Assembly: GCF_002259485.1 (NCBI RefSeq)
Contig: NZ_NPGA01000017.1
Location: 1-64,000, forward strand
Source of the DNA: Rhodococcus sp. 14-1411-2a
GTDB taxonomy: Bacteria; Actinomycetota; Actinomycetes; Mycobacteriales; Mycobacteriaceae
Length of the DNA stretch: 64,000 bases
Direction of reading: 5' to 3'
The position numbers and the translations under genes are program-made. This document shows positions 7,699-16,810 of the stretch, piece by piece (position 1 is the first letter of the stretch; the number at the start of each line of letters is the position of its first letter). Under the pieces are notes generated by a model. It worked only from the letters and a program-made list of their open reading frames with translations, had not been told where the DNA came from and searched no databases.

Positions 7699-7780
7699 AC
7701 ATCCCTTCGTCAGCATTACCTGCATCAGGTTCGGCGGGTTTGATCTCAGCATCCGCATCGGCGGACACACCCCGTGTCAG
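7699..7780 (-). promoter_or_regulatory. TPP riboswitch (THI element)
   Basis: Read on the minus strand, the stretch has the conserved parts in order: CACGGGGTG, GCTGAGA, an ACCCGCCGAACCTGATGCAG block, TAATGCTGACGAAGGGA. These are the P1-P5 core motifs of the thiamin pyrophosphate riboswitch. The GAAGGGA end lies only about ten bases before the tenA ATG at 7691, so ligand-bound folding probably hides the ribosome site rather than forming a separate terminator. Confidence 0.96.
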
Positions 7781-7847
7781 AACGACAGTGACAGTAACAC
7801 CGGTCACTCGATGGCGCTGCTGTTGCCCCTGTATCTGCGGTCCGGCA

Positions 7848-9245
7848 TCACCCCAGCATGTCTTCGAGCTCCATACCCTTGGTCTCCCGGATCTTGGCCT
7901 TGACGAAGAAGAACGAGAGCGCGGCGAACAATGCGAATCCTGCGTAGATCACCCACAGGCCCACAGACGACGTCAGCGGCGGGAAGGCAAGCGTGACAGC
8001 GAAGTTGGCCATCCAGTTGGCTGCGGTACCGATGCCGAGCGCCATGGCGCGCATGCGGTTGGGGAACATCTCACCGAGCATGACCCACATGATCGGACCC
8101 CAGGTCGAGGCGAAGAAGATGACGAACAGATTGGCCCCGACCAAGGCGATCGCACCCCACGGAGCGGGCAAGGTGACGTCGTCGCCGCTGCCGGTTGCTT
8201 GCGAGAACGCCACCGACGCCATCACCAGTCCGGCGAACATGCCGATCGAGCCACCCATCAGCAGCTTGCGCCTACCGATACGGTCGACGAACAGGATCGC
8301 CACGAATGTCATGACCACGTTGATCACCGCGGTGATGACGGAGGTTGTGAACGACTGATCCTCGGTGAATCCGACAGAACGCCACAGCGTCGTCGAGTAG
8401 TAGAAGATCGCGTTGATGCCGACCAGCTGCTGCAGCACAGCCATGGTGATGCCCACCCAGACGATGGGTTGCAGGCCGAACTTCGGACCGCGAATGTCGG
8501 CGAACGACGAACGCGACTCCTTGCGCAGCGTCAGCCTGATCTCGTGGATGCGCTCGTCCGGGTGCAGTTCCCCGGTGATCTCGGCGAGGACTCGGGCTGC
8601 TTCCTCGTCGAGATGCTGACCGACGAGGTAGCGCGGAGACTCCGGGATGAGGGTGGCAAGCAACCCGTACACGAGAGCGGGAACCACGCCGACCAGGAAC
8701 ATCCAGCGCCATGCCTCGATGCCGAACCACAGGTCGTTGGACGCGCCGTCGGCTGCGCCTGCGAGAAGAGCGTCGGACAGTAGAGCGGCGAAAATGCCGA
8801 TGGTGATGGCCAATTGCTGGAGCGAGGCCAAGGATCCGCGCCATTTGGCCGGAGCGATCTCGGCGATGTAGGCCGGGGCGATCACCGAGGCGATGCCGAT
8901 TCCGAGGCCACCGAGTACGCGCCAGAGCATGAGGTCGGGGACGCTGAAGGCCAATCCCGAACCGATCGAGGAAATGACGAACAGGGCCGAGCCCAGCAGC
9001 ATGACTTTCTTGCGTCCCCAACGGTCTGCGAGGCTGCCGGCAAACCAGGCACCCACTGCGCACCCGATGAGCGCGATCGCGACCACGAAGCCTGTGGTGA
9101 ACGAACCGAGGAGGAAGTGATCTTCGATCGAGTCGACAGCGCCGTTGATGACCGAGCTGTCGAAGCCGAACAGGAATCCGCCCACAGCAGCGGCGATGCT
9201 GACGCCGATGACCTTCGCTGTGTGGCGGTCCGAGGTCTGATTCAT
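7848..9245 (-). CDS. MFS sugar porter (hexose:H+ symporter type)
   Basis: The 465-residue protein has twelve predicted membrane segments and all sugar-porter signatures: GFDSSVINGA in helix 1, ADRWGRKKV after helix 2, WRWMF and PESPRYLVG at the end of the first half, QQLVGINAIFYYST in helix 7, DRIGRRKL in the second half and a final RETKGMELE. It is close in layout to XylE/GlcP-type proton-coupled hexose transporters. Substrate cannot be read from sequence; glucose, fructose or inositol are possible. ATG at 9245 follows GAAGGTG. It is transcribed alone, downstream of a lipoprotein gene in the same direction. Confidence 0.92.
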   Translation of the reverse strand: MNQTSDRHTAKVIGVSIAAAVGGFLFGFDSSVINGAVDSIEDHFLLGSFTTGFVVAIALIGCAVGAWFAGSLADRWGRKKVMLLGSALFVISSIGSGLAFSVPDLMLWRVLGGLGIGIASVIAPAYIAEIAPAKWRGSLASLQQLAITIGIFAALLSDALLAGAADGASNDLWFGIEAWRWMFLVGVVPALVYGLLATLIPESPRYLVGQHLDEEAARVLAEITGELHPDERIHEIRLTLRKESRSSFADIRGPKFGLQPIVWVGITMAVLQQLVGINAIFYYSTTLWRSVGFTEDQSFTTSVITAVINVVMTFVAILFVDRIGRRKLLMGGSIGMFAGLVMASVAFSQATGSGDDVTLPAPWGAIALVGANLFVIFFASTWGPIMWVMLGEMFPNRMRAMALGIGTAANWMANFAVTLAFPPLTSSVGLWVIYAGFALFAALSFFFVKAKIRETKGMELEDMLG

Positions 9246-9363
9246 GAGTGATGCACCTTCCGGCCGCGCGCACAGGCGTCGGCCGCTGGGGAGACCGTAC
9301 GGCAGGGATTGTCGTACCGTCCCCGGACATTACGCCTGGTTGTTTGCCGCGCGAACGAGACCG

Positions 9364-10011
9364 TCAACGAAGGTCGAAATCGTCGTCCGAGACGGTGAAA
9401 CCGTGGCCGACCTGATCGGTGCACGTGACCCCGGTCTGCTCGTCGACGCTGCACTGGAGGCCGTTGGTGGAGCCACTTCCGGGGATTGTGAGCACTTCGC
9501 CGTACGGCAAGGCCGCCGCAGTGCCGTCGAAACGGTGGAACTTGGGATCACCCAAGCTCTCGAACTTCGCCGCAGACCCGGCAATCAGCTGCACAGCGTT
9601 GGGTTTCACCGCCGTTCCCGACGCCCCGCTGCCGGGAACCTCGGGTGCCGAATCAGGCAGTGACCCGTGGCATCCGGCGATCGAGGACTCGAGCACGGCG
9701 ATACCGCACTCGAATTTCCCGCTCGGGCTCGTGAAGTAGTACCAGCCGGGTGCTTTACCGGCGTAATCCTGCGGTTCTGCCTGGGCTGCAGCAGGACTCG
9801 TCGGTGCCGCCGTGGTGGACGTCGGCGTGGTCGTCGTTGGGGTGGACGGTGATGCCGGCGCGGCGGAGGTGACGGAGGGAGCCGTGGTGATCGGGGTGGG
9901 GCGGTCGGTGATCACGGTCGCCATCGGACCGTTGCCTTCCCCGCTCGAGCCGCAGCCTCCGAGCAGGCACGCCCCGACGATTGCCACTGCGGCACATCCG
10001 ATTGTCTTCAT
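9364..10011 (-). CDS. secreted lipoprotein, DUF6636-like
   Basis: The 215-residue product has a lipobox at LLGGC (Cys20) and a low-complexity linker rich in Thr, Pro, Ser and Ala (about 35-80). Its globular domain contains FTSPSGKFECGIAV, a second pair of cysteines around the centre, and a closing NGLQCSVDEQTGVTCTDQVGHGF. The F-SPSG-x-x-C start and C-x-x-G-V-x-C end are typical of DUF6636-type extracytoplasmic domains in mycolata. The even number of cysteines suggests disulfides. Function is unknown. Confidence 0.75.
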   Translation of the reverse strand: MKTIGCAAVAIVGACLLGGCGSSGEGNGPMATVITDRPTPITTAPSVTSAAPASPSTPTTTTPTSTTAAPTSPAAAQAEPQDYAGKAPGWYYFTSPSGKFECGIAVLESSIAGCHGSLPDSAPEVPGSGASGTAVKPNAVQLIAGSAAKFESLGDPKFHRFDGTAAALPYGEVLTIPGSGSTNGLQCSVDEQTGVTCTDQVGHGFTVSDDDFDLR

Positions 10012-10109
10012 CGTCGGTTCCTTCGCTCGCGGGCGTCGACGCTGTGCGTATCGTCGCCGAGGGGATGGTTGATGTTGGTACGTTGGGCAACGACCGAAGG
10101 GGAGGTTCC

Positions 10110-11687
10110 ATGGACACCGCGTCTGACTCCGCTGCGTCCGATTCCACCGTGCTCGTGAGCACGCCCTACGGCGACGTTCTCGGCTATCCGGTCGCTGCCG
10201 ATGCGTCGCCGATCGTGGCCTGGAGGGGTATTCCCTACGCGACGCCTCCGGTGGGCAAGCTCCGGTTCCGTGCGCCGCGTCCGTTGCAACCCTGGTCGGG
10301 GGTGCTCGACGGCCTCGAGTTCGGTGCGATGGCTCCGCAGGGTCGCGACAGTCCGGTGCCGATCGATCCGTCGCTGTCGATTTCCGAGGACTGTCTCACG
10401 CTCAACATCTGGGCTCCCCGTCCCGGCGCGGAACTGCGGCCGGTGCTGGTCTGGATCCACGGCGGTGCGTACTCGCTCGGATCGTCCGCCCAGCGGGTCT
10501 ACGACGGGAGGAACCTCAGCGAGAACGGCGACGTGGTGGTGGTGACCATCAATTTCCGGCTGGGCCCGTTCGGGTTCCTCGACCTTTCCTCGTTCTCCAC
10601 CGACGAGCACACGTTCGAGACCAATTTGGGGCTGCGAGATCAGATTGCCGCACTGCAGTGGGTCCGCGAGTGCATCTCTGCGTTCGGCGGCGATCCCGAT
10701 CAGGTGACGGTGTTCGGTGAATCCTCCGGGGGAGCGTCGGTCACCACGTTGATGACTTCTCCCAAGGCCGAGGGGCTGTTCCAGCGCGCGATCGTGCAGA
10801 GCGCGCCCGCGACCTCGGTGTACGGCCCCGACCGCGGAGCCGCGGTGGCGTCGAGATTCCTCGAGTTGGTGGGCGTCGACCGGGAAGACATCGGCGAATT
10901 GTTCGACATGCATTTCACCCGGCTGGTCACCGCCGGCGACACGCTCTGTTACGAGATCCCGACGACAGTTCCTGGGACACTTGGTCTTTCGCCGGTCGTC
11001 GACGGCGATATCGTTCCGCGTTATCCCGTGGCTGCCTTTCAGAAGGGGCTCTCGCACAAGATCCCGTTGATCATCGGCACCAACCACGACGAGCCCTCGA
11101 TCTTCCGATTCATGAAGTCTCCGTTGATGCCGATCACCTCGGACACCGTCTCCGAGATGTTCCGCGCCATCGCGCACGACCACGCGGATCTGCCGGCCTA
11201 TCGTGTCGCCGAAATCATGGCAGCGTATCCGGACCGAGACAAACCCGCTGGAGCACAAGCTATTTCGCGGGACGCAGGATTTCTCATGCCCAGTCTGTGG
11301 ATCGCCGACGCGCACAGCAGGCATTCGCCTACATGGATGTACCGATTCGATCATGCGACGCCGATGCTCAAGGCCGCACGGGTGGGAGCGGGACATGCGA
11401 CCGAGCTGCCGTACGTCTTCGGCAATTTCGGAACTCTCAACCGAGACCCCACCTTCTGGCTCGGTGGCCGAAAGCCCGCAATGGCGGTGTCCGCGCGGAT
11501 GCAGAGACGCTGGCTCGCTTTCGCGCGGTACGGTGTTCCCGCCGCGCTGGATGCGTCCAAGCATTGGGCTCCGTACACCGAGAAGACGCGCTGGACGCTG
11601 GTGATCGATGCATCCGACACTCTCGTCGACGACCCCGATGGCGACATGCGCGCGGCGTGGGGCGACCGCGTTCTCGGGTTCAGCTGA
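10110..11687 (+). CDS. type B carboxylesterase
   Basis: The 525-residue enzyme is a full-length carboxylesterase/lipase of PF00135. The oxyanion hole is HGGA (117-120), SEDCLTLNIWAP (92-103) is the family signature, the nucleophile Ser205 is in FGESSGGAS, and the catalytic histidine is in GHATELPYVFG near the C-terminus. There is no signal peptide, so it is probably cytosolic and cleaves esters of unknown identity. ATG at 10110 follows GGGGAGG by five bases; the longer open frame upstream is not conserved-looking. The first of the 22-bp dispersed repeats begins 21 bases after its stop. Confidence 0.92.
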   Translation: MDTASDSAASDSTVLVSTPYGDVLGYPVAADASPIVAWRGIPYATPPVGKLRFRAPRPLQPWSGVLDGLEFGAMAPQGRDSPVPIDPSLSISEDCLTLNIWAPRPGAELRPVLVWIHGGAYSLGSSAQRVYDGRNLSENGDVVVVTINFRLGPFGFLDLSSFSTDEHTFETNLGLRDQIAALQWVRECISAFGGDPDQVTVFGESSGGASVTTLMTSPKAEGLFQRAIVQSAPATSVYGPDRGAAVASRFLELVGVDREDIGELFDMHFTRLVTAGDTLCYEIPTTVPGTLGLSPVVDGDIVPRYPVAAFQKGLSHKIPLIIGTNHDEPSIFRFMKSPLMPITSDTVSEMFRAIAHDHADLPAYRVAEIMAAYPDRDKPAGAQAISRDAGFLMPSLWIADAHSRHSPTWMYRFDHATPMLKAARVGAGHATELPYVFGNFGTLNRDPTFWLGGRKPAMAVSARMQRRWLAFARYGVPAALDASKHWAPYTEKTRWTLVIDASDTLVDDPDGDMRAAWGDRVLGFS

Positions 11688-11707
11688 CACGTCGTCCATG
11701 CAACGGA

Positions 11708-11852
11708 GTCGTTCCGCAGGCTCCACTCCTGCGCGTTCTGTCGCACGGACGTGGCTGACATGAATCGAACGTAACAGCAAGAACAGTGGTCGCTCGAGTC
11801 ACACCGGTAACAATTGGATGTCAGCGCGCGGGAGTGGAGCCTGCGGAATGAC
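11708..11852. repeat. short element bounded by 22-28 bp inverted repeats
   Basis: The left arm at 11708-11729 contains TTCCGCAGGCTCCACTCC. The right arm at 11831-11852 is its reverse complement with one mismatch over 22 bp, and the similarity continues inward as CGCGCG. The arms enclose about 100 bp of non-coding DNA without a transposase frame. The same arm sequence occurs once more at 50201. The arrangement is like a miniature inverted-repeat element or a bidirectional 3'-end structure. Confidence 0.7.
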
Positions 11853-11883
11853 CTGATCAGGCGGGTCTGTCGGTGGGGGCGGT

Positions 11884-11889
11884 TATGTT
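11884..11889 (+). promoter_or_regulatory. candidate -10 box of a leaderless ligB transcript
   Basis: TATGTT ends six bases before the GTG at 11896. That spacing would place transcription initiation on the start codon itself. No Shine-Dalgarno site precedes the gene. Confidence 0.4.
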
Positions 11890-11895
11890 CGTTGT

Positions 11896-13410
11896 GTGTT
11901 GATGTCGAGGATCGTCGAAACGTCCCGTGCAGTGTCGGCGACGCGTTCGCGCAAGATCAAGATCGGGCAGATCGCTGCCCTGCTCGCCGAGGCCGAGACC
12001 GACGACATCGAGCCCGCTGTGTCGTGGCTGTCGGGAGAATTGCCGCAGGGGCGGATAGGAGTCGGCTGGCGCACCCTGGCCGATCTCGACGTGGCGGCCG
12101 CTGCCGACTCGACGCTGACGGTTGCCGAGGTGGACGAGGCGATATCTTCGGTCGCGGCGACGTCGGGAGCCGGTTCTGCTGCGCGGCGGGTAGCGATACT
12201 GACCGACCTGTTCTCCCGCAGCACAGCCGAGGAGCGTCGGTTTCTGATCCGGCTCGTCACCGGCGAGCTGCGTCAGGGCGCGCTCGAAGGAATCATGGTC
12301 GACGCTGTTGCCGCGGCCACGAACCTGCCGCAGGCACCGGTGCGTCGCGCATTCATGCTCTCGGGTCGTTTGACTGCGACGGCCATTGCCGCCATCAGCG
12401 GTGGCGTCGACGCGTTGGATGCATTCCGGCTCGAGGTCGGTCGCCCGGTCCGGCCGATGCTTGCCTCTCCCGCAGAGTCTCTACACGCTGCCTGGGAACA
12501 GTTGTCCGGCGACCTCACCGTGGAATACAAGCTCGACGGTGCGCGAATTCAGGTGCACCGCTCCGGAACCGACGTGAGCATCTACACGCGAACCCTGCGC
12601 GACATCACTGCAAGTGTGCCCGAGCTGGTGGAACTGGTTCTCGAGCTGCCGTGCGATTCGGTGGTCCTGGACGGGGAGACCCTCGCGCTCGAAGACAGCG
12701 GACGGCCGAGACCGTTCCAGGAAACGATGAGTCGGTTCGGTGCCGAGAGTGCACACGAGCTGCTGCTGCAGCCCTACTTCTTCGACTGCCTGCACCTCGA
12801 CGGCGTGGACCTGCTCGATGCCCCGCTGGAGCAGCGCCTGGCCGCACTGGACCGGGTAGCGCCAGGGCACCGAATTCCCAGTGCCGTTCGGCCCGATGCG
12901 GACGCAGCAGCGGCCCACTTCGACGCTGCACTCGACGCCGGGCACGAAGGGGTCATGCTCAAAGCGCTCGGTGCGCCGTACGCCGCGGGCCGCCGCGGAA
13001 AGAGCTGGCAGAAGGTCAAACCCGAACACACGCTCGACCTCGTCGTCCTCGGAGCCGAGTGGGGATACGGGCGCCGCACCGGCTACCTGTCCAATCTGCA
13101 TCTCGGAGCTCGCGATCCCGACGGCGGTGAGCCGATCATGGTCGGTAAGACCTTCAAGGGCCCGACCGACGTTCTGTTGCAGTGGCAGACCGAGGAATTC
13201 CCGAAACACGAGCGCGAACGCGACGAGCACACGGTGTACCTGCGTCCCGAACTGATCGTCGAAATCGAACTCGACGGTGTGCAGGTCAGCCCGCGCTACC
13301 CGGGCGGCGTGGCCCTGCGATTCGCGCGAGTACTGCGGTATCGCCCCGACAAGGACCTCGCCACCGCGGACTCCATCGACGCCGTGCGCGCACTCCTTCC
13401 ACACTCGTGA
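11896..13410 (+). CDS. ligB: ATP-dependent DNA ligase (LigB type)
   Basis: The 504-residue protein resembles mycobacterial LigB: an N-terminal DNA-binding domain with VSWLSGELPQGRIGVGW, then the nucleotidyltransferase core and an OB domain. The AMP-accepting Lys212 lies in EYKLDGARIQ (motif I). Motif IV is HEGVMLKA, motif V is SWQKVKP, and the C-terminal RYPGGVALRFARV is motif VI-like. It seals nicks with ATP and is usually non-essential beside NAD-dependent LigA. GTG at 11896, TTG at 11899 and ATG at 11902 are all in frame; the -10-like box favours the first. Confidence 0.95.
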   Translation: MLMSRIVETSRAVSATRSRKIKIGQIAALLAEAETDDIEPAVSWLSGELPQGRIGVGWRTLADLDVAAAADSTLTVAEVDEAISSVAATSGAGSAARRVAILTDLFSRSTAEERRFLIRLVTGELRQGALEGIMVDAVAAATNLPQAPVRRAFMLSGRLTATAIAAISGGVDALDAFRLEVGRPVRPMLASPAESLHAAWEQLSGDLTVEYKLDGARIQVHRSGTDVSIYTRTLRDITASVPELVELVLELPCDSVVLDGETLALEDSGRPRPFQETMSRFGAESAHELLLQPYFFDCLHLDGVDLLDAPLEQRLAALDRVAPGHRIPSAVRPDADAAAAHFDAALDAGHEGVMLKALGAPYAAGRRGKSWQKVKPEHTLDLVVLGAEWGYGRRTGYLSNLHLGARDPDGGEPIMVGKTFKGPTDVLLQWQTEEFPKHERERDEHTVYLRPELIVEIELDGVQVSPRYPGGVALRFARVLRYRPDKDLATADSIDAVRALLPHS

Positions 13411-13511
13411 AAACAGTCCCGACGATTAATACATACGAAACCGGCCGAACGACCCCGTAACACGGCGCAAAATATTCTCGAGGGTGCAAGCCAGCGAGAG
13501 ATGGAGTGCCA

Positions 13512-14354
13512 ATGATGTCCACAGTTCGAGCTGCTCTGGTCCAAAGCAAGTGGACCGGTGACAAAGAATCGATGATCGCGGCACACGAGGGGTTTGCTCG
13601 GTCCGCCGCCGAGCAGGGCGCGAAAGTCGTCTGCTTCCAAGAACTTTTCTACGGTCCGTACTTCTGCCAATTGCAGGACGCGAAATTCTATGAATATGCC
13701 GAATCGGTACCTGGGCCTACCGTCGACCGTTTCGCCGCGTTGGCCAAAGAACTCGGTATCGTGATGATTCTGCCCGTGTACGAGCAGGAACAGCCCGGAC
13801 TTCTGTACAACACCGCTGCCGTGGTGGACGCCGACGGAACCTATCTCGGCAAGTATCGAAAACACCACATCCCCCACGTGAACGGATTCTGGGAGAAGTT
13901 CTACTTTCGCCCCGGCAATCTGGGGTGGCCGGTGTTCGACACCGCGGTCGGGCGTATCGGTGTCTACATCTGCTACGACAGGCATTTTCCGGAAGGTTGG
14001 CGGGCGCTCGGTCTTGCCGGTGCCGAAATCGTCTTCAATCCGTCGGCCACCTCGCGTGGATTGTCGAACTATCTGTGGAAGCTCGAACAGCCCGCGTCGG
14101 CCGTCGCCAACGAGTACTACGTGGGCGCGATCAATCGAGTCGGAATCGAATCCGAATACGGTGACGACGACTTCTACGGGACCAGCTATTTCGTGGACCC
14201 CGAAGGCAAATTCGTCGGCGAAGTGGCGTCGGATACGGAACCCGAAATAATCGTGCGTGACCTCGACATGGACCTGCTCAAGGTGGTACGCGACCGGTGG
14301 GCCTTCTATCGTGACCGCAGGCCCGACGCATACGGACCGCTGGTGCAACCCTGA
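13512..14354 (+). CDS. beta-ureidopropionase / N-carbamoyl amidohydrolase (nitrilase superfamily)
   Basis: The 280-residue enzyme carries the nitrilase-superfamily catalytic triad: Glu44 in CFQELFYGPY, Lys117 in KYRKHHIPH, Cys154 in YICYDRHFPEG. Family knowledge gives hydrolysis of N-carbamoyl-beta-alanine to beta-alanine, CO2 and ammonia, the third step of reductive pyrimidine breakdown. The dihydropyrimidinase gene follows with a TGATG overlap. GGAG at 13503-13506 precedes ATG 13512 by five bases, so this start is preferred over GTG 13506. N-carbamoyl-D-amino acid hydrolysis is the main alternative. Confidence 0.88.
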   Translation: MMSTVRAALVQSKWTGDKESMIAAHEGFARSAAEQGAKVVCFQELFYGPYFCQLQDAKFYEYAESVPGPTVDRFAALAKELGIVMILPVYEQEQPGLLYNTAAVVDADGTYLGKYRKHHIPHVNGFWEKFYFRPGNLGWPVFDTAVGRIGVYICYDRHFPEGWRALGLAGAEIVFNPSATSRGLSNYLWKLEQPASAVANEYYVGAINRVGIESEYGDDDFYGTSYFVDPEGKFVGEVASDTEPEIIVRDLDMDLLKVVRDRWAFYRDRRPDAYGPLVQP

Positions 14355-15775
14355 TGGCCACCACCTTCGTGCACGGCGGAACCGTGGTATCCACCACCGG
14401 CGCACAGGCATTGGATGTGCTCATCGACGGTGAGAGCATCGTGGCCGTGCTGGCACCAGGATCGGTCTCCCTGGCCGCCGACCTGAAGACCTCGGCGGAC
14501 GTCGTCGTCGACGCGACCGGCAAATACGTCATTCCCGGTGGGGTCGACGGACACACGCACATGGAGATGCCGTTCGGCGGTACGTTCGCCTCCGACACCT
14601 TCGAAACCGGAACGCGCGCAGCCGCTTGGGGCGGCACGACGACGATCGTGGACTTCGCGATTCAGACACCCGGTCAGCGCGTCCAGGACACTTTCGCGCA
14701 ATGGCACGACAAGGCCGCGGGGCAATGCGCCGTCGATTACGGCTTCCATCAGATCATCGGCGATGTCACCGACGATTCGCTGAAAGCCATGAGCGAGTTG
14801 GTATCCGAGGGCGTCACCAGCTTCAAACTCTTCATGGCCTATCCGGGTGTGTTCTACTCCGACGACGGCAAGATCCTGCGCGCAATGCAGTCCGCCGCCG
14901 AAACGGGTGCACTGCTGATGATGCACGCGGAGAACGGCATCGCGATCGATGTACTCGTTGCTCAATCGATCGCGCGTGGAGACACGGCCCCGTACTTCCA
15001 CGGCACGTCACGGCCGTGGCAGCTCGAGGAGGAGGCGACGCATCGAGCGATCATGCTCGCTCACGTCACCGGCGCACCGCTCTACGTCGTACACGTCTCG
15101 GCCAAGCAGGCCCTGGAACAGATTGCGCAGGCCCGTGGCAACGGGCAGAACGTGTTTGCCGAGACGTGTCCTCAGTACCTCTATCTGTCTCTCGAAGAAC
15201 AACTTGGTGCACCGGGCTTCGAGGGTGCCAAGTGGGTCTGCTCGACGCCACTGCGGTCGCGAGCCGAGGGGCATCAGGACGAGTTGTGGCGGTACCTCCG
15301 CACCGGTGACGTATCGACCGTCAGTACCGATCACTGCCCGTTCTGTATGAAGGACCAGAAGGAGATGGGTATCGGCGATTTCTCCAAGATTCCCAACGGG
15401 ATCGGTTCGGTGGAACACCGCATCGATCTGATGTTCCAGGGCGTCAAGAGCGGCAAGATCACGCTGGAGAAATGGGTCGACGTCTGCTGCACCACTCCGG
15501 CCAGGATGTTCGGGATGTATCCGAGGAAAGGCGTCATCACCCCGGGTGCCGACGCTGACATCGTGATCTACGACCCGAACGGACACACCAGCATCGGCGT
15601 CGACAAGACCCACCACATGAACATGGACTACTCGGCGTACGAAGGTTTCGAGATCGACGGTCACGTCGATACCGTGATCTCGCGAGGCCGGATCATCGTC
15701 GACGCTGGATCCTATTCCGGCACTGCGGGACACGGCCGATTCGTCCGACGCGACCTGTCTCAGAATCTGATCTGA
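14354..15775 (+). CDS. hydA: dihydropyrimidinase / D-hydantoinase
   Basis: The 473-residue amidohydrolase has the complete binuclear metal site: DGHTHME (His67, His69), the carboxylated Lys158 in SFKLFMAYPG, His191 in MMHAEN, His247 in YVVHVSA, Asp326 in STDHCPF. It opens the ring of 5,6-dihydrouracil or dihydrothymine to the N-carbamoyl-beta-amino acid. ATG overlaps the stop of the preceding amidohydrolase gene, which acts on its product. An LLM-class oxidoreductase gene begins four bases after its stop. Confidence 0.95.
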   Translation: MATTFVHGGTVVSTTGAQALDVLIDGESIVAVLAPGSVSLAADLKTSADVVVDATGKYVIPGGVDGHTHMEMPFGGTFASDTFETGTRAAAWGGTTTIVDFAIQTPGQRVQDTFAQWHDKAAGQCAVDYGFHQIIGDVTDDSLKAMSELVSEGVTSFKLFMAYPGVFYSDDGKILRAMQSAAETGALLMMHAENGIAIDVLVAQSIARGDTAPYFHGTSRPWQLEEEATHRAIMLAHVTGAPLYVVHVSAKQALEQIAQARGNGQNVFAETCPQYLYLSLEEQLGAPGFEGAKWVCSTPLRSRAEGHQDELWRYLRTGDVSTVSTDHCPFCMKDQKEMGIGDFSKIPNGIGSVEHRIDLMFQGVKSGKITLEKWVDVCCTTPARMFGMYPRKGVITPGADADIVIYDPNGHTSIGVDKTHHMNMDYSAYEGFEIDGHVDTVISRGRIIVDAGSYSGTAGHGRFVRRDLSQNLI

Positions 15776-15778
15776 GCC

Positions 15779-16810
15779 ATGGACATCGGGGTAGTGCTCC
15801 AGTGCAATCCGCCGGCGTCCCGTGTGGTCGACCTGGCCAGACAGGCCGAGACACATGGTTTCTCGCACGTGTGGACATTCGATTCGCACCTGCTGTGGCA
15901 GGAACCGTACGTCATCTACAGCCAAATTCTGGCCGCGACGAGACGGGTGACCGTCGGCCCGATGGTCACCAATCCCGCCACCCGTGACTGGACGGTGACG
16001 GCATCGACGTTCGCGACGCTCAACGACATGTTCGGCAATCGGACCGTCTGCGGCATCGGCCGCGGTGATTCGGCGGTCCGTGCCCTCGGCGGCAAGCCGA
16101 CAACCCTTGCAACGCTGCGGGAATCGATAGAGGTGATCCGAAGCCTGGCCAACGGTCGGAGCGCCCGGGTCGGTGAGACGACGGTGCAGTTCCCGTGGGC
16201 GGAGCGGTCCCGGCTCGAGGTATGGGTTGCGGCGTACGGGCCCAAAGCCCTCGAGCTCACCGGACAGGTGGCGGACGGGTTCATTCTGCAGCTGGCCGAT
16301 CCCGATATCGCGGCCTGGACGATCGGTCGGGTCCGCGCTGCGGCCGAGCAAGCGGGTCGCGACCCGGACTCGATCTCGATCTGCGTTGCAGCTCCCGCCT
16401 ACGTCACCGACGGTACCGACGCAGGGCTCGAACACGCCCGAGATCAGTGTCGTTGGTTCGGCGGGATGGTCGGCAACCACGTCGCCGATATCGTCTCGCG
16501 ATACGGCGGCGATGGCGGTGGTGTTCCGCAGGCTCTCACCGACTACATCGCAGCGCGCACAGGGTACGACTACAACGAGCACGGTCGAGCAGGAAACTCG
16601 CACGCAGAATTCGTTCCGAACGAAGTGATCGACAGGTTCTGCCTACTGGGCACTCCGGCCGATCACATCGCCAAGCTGAAAGAGCTGGAAACACTCGGCG
16701 TCGACCAGTTCTCGGTGTACCTGCAGCACGACGCCAAGGCCGCGACACTCGAGGCATACGGAGAGAGCATCATTCCGCAGATCCGCCCGAGCGTGACGGC
16801 AACGTCGTGA
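15779..16810 (+). CDS. LLM-class F420-dependent oxidoreductase (TIGR03842-like)
   Basis: The 343-residue protein is a luciferase-fold oxidoreductase: DIGVVLQCNPPASRVVDLA at the start, FSHVWTFDSH, a GPMVTNPATRDWTVTAS segment and GIGRGDSAVR in the cofactor-binding barrel. The match to the TIGR03842 F420 family is by recollection of this N-terminal pattern and of its usual hydantoinase neighbourhood. Its place between dihydropyrimidinase and the importer suggests it acts on a pyrimidine or hydantoin, perhaps the uracil/dihydrouracil redox step. No dihydropyrimidine dehydrogenase gene is in the window. The physiological reaction is unproven. Confidence 0.85.
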   Translation: MDIGVVLQCNPPASRVVDLARQAETHGFSHVWTFDSHLLWQEPYVIYSQILAATRRVTVGPMVTNPATRDWTVTASTFATLNDMFGNRTVCGIGRGDSAVRALGGKPTTLATLRESIEVIRSLANGRSARVGETTVQFPWAERSRLEVWVAAYGPKALELTGQVADGFILQLADPDIAAWTIGRVRAAAEQAGRDPDSISICVAAPAYVTDGTDAGLEHARDQCRWFGGMVGNHVADIVSRYGGDGGGVPQALTDYIAARTGYDYNEHGRAGNSHAEFVPNEVIDRFCLLGTPADHIAKLKELETLGVDQFSVYLQHDAKAATLEAYGESIIPQIRPSVTATS

